A DNA stretch of 10,332 bases from Granulosicoccaceae bacterium (GTDB lineage: Bacteria; Pseudomonadota; Gammaproteobacteria; Granulosicoccales; Granulosicoccaceae): NCBI GenBank assembly GCA_023301405.1, contig JALZUX010000699.1:1-10332 (forward strand), read 5' to 3'. The notes under the pieces are model-generated. The model saw nothing but the letters and a program-made list of their open reading frames with translations, ran no database searches and had not been told where the DNA came from. The first letter of the stretch is position 1. Each line of letters opens with the position of its first letter. Of the stretch, positions 6,008 through 10,332 are shown one piece after another. The position numbers and the translations under genes were made by a program.

Positions 6008-6316
6008 TTGGCCCTGAAGAATTTGCTCAAATCTATTTTTGGCAGTGGTAGCGAATCTGCCAAAGATCAGGCAAAACCTGAAGACAACCAGGAATATAAG
6101 CAATTCACTATCTCACCAACCCCGATAGCAGAGGGAAGCCAGTTTCGCACGGCAGGCACCATCAGCAAGGATCAGGACGGCGAAATCAAGAGCAGCTCAT
6201 TTGTTCGAGCCGACAATCATTCCAGCCGCGACGCCGCCGTAGAACATGCCGTTAGCAAAGCTAAGCAGATTATCGATGAGCGGGGTGAAGATTTGCTTGC
6301 AAAGAGCCATTGTTAG
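6008..6316 (+). CDS. HlyU-family protein with probable TTG start
   Basis: From the TTG at 6008 the protein is 102 residues. It matches the HlyU family pattern: a short N-terminal ALKNLLKSIFGSG segment, a charged linker, YKQFTISPTP (30-39), EGSQFRTAGTI (42-52), SSFVRADN (63-70), and a C-terminal helix with KAKQIIDERGEDLL (84-97). The family is named after a haemolysin activator, but most members of this Pfam type are of unproven function, so a regulatory role should not be assumed. The same frame is open upstream to 5903, which would add 35 residues with no family similarity; the family usually begins near this leucine-lysine segment. Transcription is divergent from the DUF4178 operon, leaving about 190 bases between them. 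No clear promoter was found for it. Confidence 0.82.
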   Translation: MALKNLLKSIFGSGSESAKDQAKPEDNQEYKQFTISPTPIAEGSQFRTAGTISKDQDGEIKSSSFVRADNHSSRDAAVEHAVSKAKQIIDERGEDLLAKSHC

Positions 6317-6382
6317 TCAATAGGACAACAATGCACGCATAATTAAAAGCACGGCGTTATCATCGTAGGGCGTCACTACAGT

Positions 6383-7012
6383 TCAGTCATCAGCCCCTGA
6401 AGCTTTCTGCCAACACCAAACCCGCATTGGCGGGATGCTTAACAGTTCTAACTGCAAAGTTTTCCAGTCACCGAAGCTGGTCGCTAACCTGGCAACTTGA
6501 GCGCTGAGCTGGTAGGCCACAAAGCGACCATTGGGCGCCAATTGCCGGTGAATGGACTCGACAATTAACGATCCAGTAGCCGGGTCCATGGTGGAAAATG
6601 GAATTCCTGATATGACAACATCTGGAGCCGGAAGTCCGTAATGCTGCAAAATATCGATCAAATCTAACGCGTCGCCATGATGCACAATGCAACGTGGATC
6701 ATCAATCTGACTGACCAACTTATACAAACCTTCGTTCAGCTCTATCGTAAGCAAGGTTGCATCTGCTTTCATGGCGCCCAGAAAATGCCGAGTAGTGCCA
6801 CCGCCACCGGGGCCTAGTTCAACCACTACGTTTGCCGTAGACAGCTTGGCGCTATTACTTATACGTCGCTTAAGAAACCCTGTACTAGGTATAACCGAGC
6901 CAAGCTGCCTCGGGTTCTTAATAAACTGTGCAAAAAACAAGACCGCATTGATCACCTTGCCCACAAAACCTCCCACCACATTTCTCAGTGCCCTTACCAT
7001 TCTGGAGGGCAT
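6383..7012 (-). CDS. PmtA-like SAM-dependent methyltransferase, possibly a phospholipid N-methyltransferase
   Basis: The protein has 209 residues. The N-terminal 50 residues are amphipathic and include FFAQFIKNPRQLGSVIPST, the pattern that opens PmtA-like phosphatidylethanolamine methyltransferases. The Rossmann methyltransferase core follows: VVELGPGGGGTTRHFL (63-78, motif I), the acidic residue Glu91 in TIELNEGL, HHGDALDL (111-118), and VISGIPFSTMDP (133-144, motif IV). PmtA enzymes methylate phosphatidylethanolamine toward phosphatidylcholine at the inner membrane. The same core is shared with rRNA adenine dimethyltransferases, so lipid specificity is inferred from the N-terminal region only. 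AAGG stands just before the ATG at 7012, and a good promoter lies about 100 bases upstream. The gene stands alone, convergent with the HlyU-family gene. Confidence 0.8.
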   Translation of the reverse strand: MPSRMVRALRNVVGGFVGKVINAVLFFAQFIKNPRQLGSVIPSTGFLKRRISNSAKLSTANVVVELGPGGGGTTRHFLGAMKADATLLTIELNEGLYKLVSQIDDPRCIVHHGDALDLIDILQHYGLPAPDVVISGIPFSTMDPATGSLIVESIHRQLAPNGRFVAYQLSAQVARLATSFGDWKTLQLELLSIPPMRVWCWQKASGADD

Positions 7013-7109
7013 CTTACCTTGCTGCGGAAGATGCGCCTGAATTGAGGGCGTAACTTAGCTGAATGTCAGGCGCCGAGCAAACAGTTTGCAGCTTCGACCA
7101 CGTTTTTTT

Positions 7110-7137
7110 ATTATATCTTCAAGGAATACAACGTCTA
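7110..7137 (-). promoter_or_regulatory. Candidate sigma-70 promoter for the PmtA-like gene
   Basis: On the minus strand, TAGACG (7137-7132, four of six matches to TTGACA) is separated by 16 bases from a perfect TATAAT (7115-7110). Transcription would give a leader of about 90 bases before the ATG at 7012. The same AT-rich tract read on the plus strand offers TATTAT (7109-7114) 17 bases after TTGCAG, a weaker candidate for the divergent gene at 7173. Confidence 0.5.
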
Positions 7138-7172
7138 GTCGATACCCACCCCACCGTCTCGTCTGGTTTCCT

Positions 7173-7985
7173 ATGCGTTCTAACCTTCTAACCGCAGTCG
7201 GACTTAGCACCTGTCTGATTTGCGGTAATGCCAACACCGCTGAGCTTAACGATCCACATCAGCAGATATTACTTGCGACCGGCATGACCGGACTGCTGGA
7301 AGTGGTTCCATCAGAAATTATCGAAAGTGCCAATCAACACGCGACACGCTGTAACGCTAGCACAGCCAAAAAACAACTCCCCGTCGACAGCCATGAAAGC
7401 TTGTCACGAACAATGAAACAAAACCTAGCCAGCACCACCACTATTCCAGAAGCTCATGTAATCTTACGTTGGTACCAGTCAACGGCCGGGTCTAAAATTA
7501 CAGCACTTGAGAAACAACCCTCTACCAATAACGAGGTAAAGGCCTTTGTAGAAGATCGATCAAACAACCCCGACTGGATGGCGAACCGGTATTCGTTATT
7601 CAAACGTATCTTTGAGAACACCGGAGCCGGAGCAGTAAATGCGATCATCGGTGTTGAGATTGAATACGCAGGTCAGGTTGTCAGCGGCTGCATTGAACAA
7701 TATGCGCTTGAGCATCAGGCCGAGGCCATCAACGCCGAGCAGGTAATGGCGGACCTGATCCGCAGCGACAAAGAATTAATGATGCTACTTTTCAAGCAGG
7801 ATTCACTTTTCGGCATGGCCTTTACCTTGCGCTCATTAAACACTGCAGAACTCACTGCCTACGCAAACTTTACTGAGCGACATCAAGGTTACTACCGTTC
7901 ACTAGTGCAGTCGTTTGAAATGGCATTAAAAACTTACTCTGACCACTTAGCGACACAACAAGTCGCTATCGCTACTGATGAGTAA
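7173..7985 (+). CDS. Exported protein of unknown function with DUF2059-like motifs
   Basis: From the ATG at 7173 the protein has 270 residues. It opens with a signal peptide, MRSNLLTAVGLSTCLICG, and probable cleavage after ANTA, so it should be periplasmic or secreted. The cysteine context does not fit a lipobox. The mature part is mostly helical and polar. Two segments recall DUF2059: LRWYQSTAGSKITALEKQ near 98-115, and LNTAELTAYANFTERHQG near 222-239, both of the helix plus aromatic-x-S/x-x-G type. Family membership is tentative. The frame also extends upstream to a TTG at 7086, but those residues are basic, resemble no family and would bury the signal peptide. No strong Shine-Dalgarno is present. 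It is convergent with the oxygenase gene, with 35 bases between their stops. Confidence 0.72.
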   Translation: MRSNLLTAVGLSTCLICGNANTAELNDPHQQILLATGMTGLLEVVPSEIIESANQHATRCNASTAKKQLPVDSHESLSRTMKQNLASTTTIPEAHVILRWYQSTAGSKITALEKQPSTNNEVKAFVEDRSNNPDWMANRYSLFKRIFENTGAGAVNAIIGVEIEYAGQVVSGCIEQYALEHQAEAINAEQVMADLIRSDKELMMLLFKQDSLFGMAFTLRSLNTAELTAYANFTERHQGYYRSLVQSFEMALKTYSDHLATQQVAIATDE

Positions 7986-8020
7986 TAACGTACACCAGCT
8001 AACGCGGAGCTTTATTGCTG

Positions 8021-8680
8021 TTAACTTTGCTGTGGTAGCAGTTCATCGGACCATTTAAGCACGATATTAAACGATATCGATATTCTGGGGTCATCTGACA
8101 AGTTAGGGTGAACAAAATGGTGCAGGAATGAAGGCCATAACAAGATACTACCGGCTTGTGGCATTACCGTGTATTCCGCTTCAATTTGCGGATCGTCTTT
8201 TACTGCCGTCATGTTTGCCTGGGGCCTCGGATCATAAAACGAAATAGCACCCGGCCTTCGATCAGCCCTGCCAGCCAGTGCTTTACCGCTCTGAGGCACC
8301 TGCACATAGTAGGTACCACTCAAATAACTGTGCGGATGATTATGCAAATCATGGTAGTCACCAAAACGATTAACGTTTGGCCAACTTTGCACGTGCCACT
8401 CAGCTTTATAGCGCTGCCCCGATTCATGCAAATAGTCGACTACTGTTTTATTTACACACTGCAACAGCCACTGCGTTGCCGGATGTTGCTGCTGCAGAAA
8501 ACCAGTTGACAAGTAATTAGTGGTTAGATTTTCCTGTTCTGTGTCCATACGCAGAATCAGCATCTGTAGAAGATCAGTGGGTTTTTCGTAACCCGGCAAC
8601 TGACGCTGCATAAAGTGCGTTGGCCATAGTTTCAGCATACCTGTACTGGTGATCGCACGACCTGCTTTTTGATCAGGCAA
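8021..8680 (-). CDS. TIGR02466-type putative 2-oxoglutarate/Fe(II) oxygenase with probable TTG start
   Basis: The protein has 219 residues from a TTG at 8680. Its second half shows the double-stranded beta-helix signature of the TIGR02466/2OG-FeII_Oxy_5 family: WPNVNRFGDYHDLHNHPHS (100-118) leading into YLSGTYYVQVP, AISFYDPRPQ (145-154), and then GSILLWPSFLHHFVHPN (177-193) and RISISFN (199-205). His113 or His115 and His188 are the likely iron ligands, and Arg199 the likely 2-oxoglutarate contact. Members of this family are often phage or bacterial enzymes with unknown hydroxylation targets. The start is supported by GGAG seven bases upstream; an internal ATG at 8638 with a weak site is the alternative and would remove 14 residues that carry no family motif. 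The gene has its own 190-base upstream gap. Confidence 0.85.
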   Translation of the reverse strand: MPDQKAGRAITSTGMLKLWPTHFMQRQLPGYEKPTDLLQMLILRMDTEQENLTTNYLSTGFLQQQHPATQWLLQCVNKTVVDYLHESGQRYKAEWHVQSWPNVNRFGDYHDLHNHPHSYLSGTYYVQVPQSGKALAGRADRRPGAISFYDPRPQANMTAVKDDPQIEAEYTVMPQAGSILLWPSFLHHFVHPNLSDDPRISISFNIVLKWSDELLPQQS

Positions 8681-8687
8681 TTATGTT

Positions 8688-8691
8688 CTCC
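8688..8691 (-). promoter_or_regulatory. Ribosome-binding site selecting the TTG start of the oxygenase gene
   Basis: GGAG on the minus strand precedes the TTG at 8680 with seven bases between. It is the same layout as at the HlyU-family gene in this window. Confidence 0.6.
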
Positions 8692-8872
8692 GGCTATGTC
8701 ATACCCACCACCTGACAGAGATGGCGTTGAGCGCTTATTCTTACACACACTTCACTACCATTAACTCAAGCGGCAGCAATAATTTACCGTTCACACATTC
8801 TTTAAGGCTATCACCCACCTACGACTAGCAGGCAAAGTCAACTGAGCAGCCTGGTTACCCCCAGCACTCTGG

Positions 8873-9322
8873 TTAGCTAAGAACGAAAAAGAAGCCTGTA
8901 TTGTACCAGCAGTGCAAAATGATGCACGGCAATACACTGTCATGACGCTCACGAAAATAGCCAAACACAACGGACGGAAAAAATACCGCAGCTGCCCACA
9001 ACGGCGGCTGATTGAATAAATGCAATGCGGCAAAAATAACACTTGTGGTGACATTAGCTAGACTGACACCGGCAAGCTGTTTTTTGGCAACTTGAACTGT
9101 GTCTAGTAACCACGACTGCACAAAACCCCTGAAGGCAAGTTCCTCGAGTATCGGGTACATCAGGCAAACGGTAAGCAGCATTATTATGTCGAGCGACGAT
9201 GCTGAATTCAATGGCAGGAAATACAATACCACCCACACGCAGGGACCAAGCGCTAACGCAACAAGGAAGTGAGGATCAGTAAAAAAACGCTTCATAAAAC
9301 CAACCAGATAGTATAAGCGCAT
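8873..9322 (-). CDS. CPBP/glutamic-type intramembrane protease, resembling MrtJ-like sorting proteases
   Basis: This 149-residue membrane protein carries all three active-site motifs of the CPBP (Abi/CAAX-like) family: EELAFR with Glu60, Glu61 and Arg65; FAALH ending in His101; and HCWYN with His137 and Asn141. Hydrophobic segments lie at about 18-37, 44-60, 90-100, 108-122 and 130-147. The short length and the run HLFNQPPLWAAAVFFPSVVF followed by GYFRERHDS resemble glutamic-type proteases tied to JDVT-CTERM protein sorting, in which the enzyme cuts a C-terminal anchor of surface proteins. That assignment is from memory of the pattern and is less certain than the CPBP call. No protein with such a C-terminal anchor is encoded in this window. 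The ATG at 9322 lacks a good ribosome site; Met10 is an alternative start. Confidence 0.87.
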   Translation of the reverse strand: MRLYYLVGFMKRFFTDPHFLVALALGPCVWVVLYFLPLNSASSLDIIMLLTVCLMYPILEELAFRGFVQSWLLDTVQVAKKQLAGVSLANVTTSVIFAALHLFNQPPLWAAAVFFPSVVFGYFRERHDSVLPCIILHCWYNTGFFFVLS

Positions 9323-9644
9323 GGTACCGGTTTTAGAAAATGGCTGTATAACGATAAGCGCGTAGCTGGCTTGCTATCGCGCACACATTGGGATTTAAAC
9401 CTGCATTATTCACGGGGCTGGCGAATGAGATCGACCTGTTTAGTGTTACGGTTCCAAACATACGTTCAGCCGCCGCCTTTAAACTAAAAGTGTGTCTACT
9501 CACCACCTGATGAATGATCGCTTTGCATCTTGCTTGATCAAGCGCTGCACGTGGCAGAGCGTGCTTCTCGCTTAATCAAGCAATCTTCCACTGTTGCCGC
9601 CGTTAGCCGCTGCGGGGCAAATTCCTGAATATTGCAGGTTAAAG
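9323..9644. other. 322-base gap between the protease gene and the OmpA-like gene
   Basis: No coding frame with a start signal is seen on either strand. The one clear structure is the nested inverted repeat at 9531-9582, listed separately. The part from 9323 to 9530 should contain the promoter of the minus-strand protease gene, but no convincing -35/-10 pair could be picked. Confidence 0.6.
9531..9582. repeat. Large nested inverted repeat
   Basis: TGCTTGATCAAGCG (9531-9544) and CGCTTAATCAAGCA (9569-9582) are inverted copies with one mismatch over 14 bases. Inside them GCACG (9547-9551) pairs with CGTGC (9560-9564) around an eight-base loop. Each outer arm is itself nearly palindromic (GCTTGATCAAGC is perfect). 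It starts 62 bases past the stop of the OmpA-like gene in that gene's direction. No T-run follows on either strand, so a simple intrinsic terminator is unlikely. Confidence 0.75.
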
Positions 9645-10332
9645 CTAATCAACTTCCTTAATAAATATCTGATTAGTCATACCATCTCGATGCGACAATG
9701 CAAATGCCTGCAATTGACTTTGATTCACGCCCTTGGCAATCAGATAATCAACAACAGCAAATCCTCTGACACGTGCCTGCTCGCGCATCAAGTCTGGTAC
9801 ACCGTCCTTGCTATAAGACAATACGGCTATTTTTGAAGCAGGGTGATCAATCATAGTAAAAGCGACAATATTGAGTGAGCTCTTGGCCGTTTCACTAAGA
9901 TCACTTGACTCACCGATAAAACCGACATCCTTAAGAGGTCCGTCTAGCGACTGACAACCGCGCTCATTAACTGGATAACCGATGCGCGAGACACAAGCAT
10001 CCGCATTATCAGGAACACCATCTGCATCTGCATCTTCCACCATTGCTGGCTCTGGCGGCTGCGTGCTGGCAGGCACAACGAGGACTGATGCAGGCACCGG
10101 TACGATTGGCGATACCGCAGCAATTGATTGAGCGCTTACCTGCTGCACCGCAATTGCTTGCTGATTAGTCACAGTAAGTGGCTGTACTTCAACCCAAACC
10201 CCGTCTACCGGTAAAACTGACCCCACATCAGCAACCCGCTCTACATCATCAACAACAGAGTCTGCTTCAACCACAGCAACCGGCTCTACATCATCAACAA
10301 CAGAGTTTGCTTCAACCACAGCAACCGGCTCT
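9645..10332 (-). CDS. C-terminal part of an envelope protein with a thrombospondin type-3 motif and a degenerate OmpA-like domain
   Basis: The frame is open to the right edge, so the start and N-terminus are missing; at least 228 residues are seen. In order they are: a 15-residue tandem repeat (EPVAVVEADSVVDDV and a near-copy), a Val/Ala/Pro-rich stretch, one calcium-binding-type thrombospondin-3 motif DADADGVPDNADAC (about 9993-10037) followed by YPVNERGCQ, and an OmpA-like C-terminal domain. That domain keeps the arginine and ending of the family (RVRGFAVVDYLIAKGV), but the segment that normally reads GHTD is SYSK (about 9807-9818), so the peptidoglycan-binding Asp appears to be Lys. Full-length relatives are outer-membrane or periplasmic proteins that anchor to the cell wall; binding may be lost here. 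No strong neighbour link is seen. Confidence 0.82.
   Translation of the reverse strand, partial: EPVAVVEANSVVDDVEPVAVVEADSVVDDVERVADVGSVLPVDGVWVEVQPLTVTNQQAIAVQQVSAQSIAAVSPIVPVPASVLVVPASTQPPEPAMVEDADADGVPDNADACVSRIGYPVNERGCQSLDGPLKDVGFIGESSDLSETAKSSLNIVAFTMIDHPASKIAVLSYSKDGVPDLMREQARVRGFAVVDYLIAKGVNQSQLQAFALSHRDGMTNQIFIKEVD
10242..10331 (-). repeat. 45-bp in-frame coding tandem repeat
   Basis: Bases 10242-10286 and 10287-10331 are two adjacent 45-base copies differing at one base, an Asp-to-Asn change. A partial, more diverged copy (encoding ERVADV) follows toward the C-terminus. The array probably continues past the window edge. Confidence 0.88.

Noticed and set aside
6317..6382. A terminator between the converging HlyU-family and methyltransferase genes
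   Set aside because: No stem followed by a T-run was found on either strand in these 66 bases.
7086..7172. Upstream extension of the exported-protein gene to TTG 7086
   Set aside because: It would place 29 basic residues before a clear signal peptide and overlaps the likely divergent promoter.
7986..8020. A bidirectional terminator between the converging exported-protein and oxygenase genes
   Set aside because: Only a four-base AGCT inverted pair near a short T-rich stretch is present, too weak to call.

Overview
The window looks like chromosomal DNA of a free-living, probably marine gammaproteobacterium. The base composition is close to balanced by eye. Genes are densely packed, the ribosome-binding sites are of the GGAG/GAGGTG type, and the gene families present (Tas-like aldo-keto reductase, HlyU family, TIGR02466-type oxygenase, OmpA/thrombospondin-3 envelope protein, glutamic-type CPBP protease) are common in that class. 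The lineage is an inference from family content, not from a marker gene. No rRNA, tRNA, CRISPR array, transposase or phage gene was found.

The central feature (about 1 to 5900) is a run of genes on the minus strand. In order of transcription they are: a short zinc-ribbon/DUF4178 protein (5818-5192), a long zinc-ribbon/DUF4178 protein with two membrane segments (5179-3656), a 59-residue exported or membrane microprotein that overlaps it by ATGA (3659-3480), a DUF350 membrane protein (3443-3156), a 468-base gap holding two degenerate copies of a structured repeat of about 160 bp (2688-3155), a membrane-anchored spermidine-synthase-like protein (2687-1104), a GNAT acetyltransferase one base downstream (1102-656), and a Tas-like aldo-keto reductase that runs off the left edge (590-1). 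DUF350, DUF4178 and membrane-bound aminopropyltransferase genes tend to occur together in bacteria, sometimes with PspA-type envelope-stress genes. This is therefore best read as a membrane-associated polyamine or envelope module of unknown mechanism. The microprotein and the acetyltransferase are possible extra parts of it.

The middle (about 5900 to 8000) holds a HlyU-family gene on the plus strand with a probable TTG start (6008-6316), a PmtA-like methyltransferase on the minus strand (7012-6383), and a divergent exported protein with DUF2059-like motifs on the plus strand (7173-7985).

The right part (about 8020 to 10332) carries three minus-strand genes: a 2-oxoglutarate/Fe(II) oxygenase-like protein with a probable TTG start (8680-8021), a CPBP/glutamic-type intramembrane protease resembling sorting proteases of the MrtJ type (9322-8873), and the C-terminal part of an envelope protein (10332-9645). 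That protein has a 45-bp coding tandem repeat, one thrombospondin type-3 motif and a degenerate OmpA-like domain. A large nested hairpin (9531-9582) lies downstream of it. All functions are inferred from motifs read by eye; no search was run.
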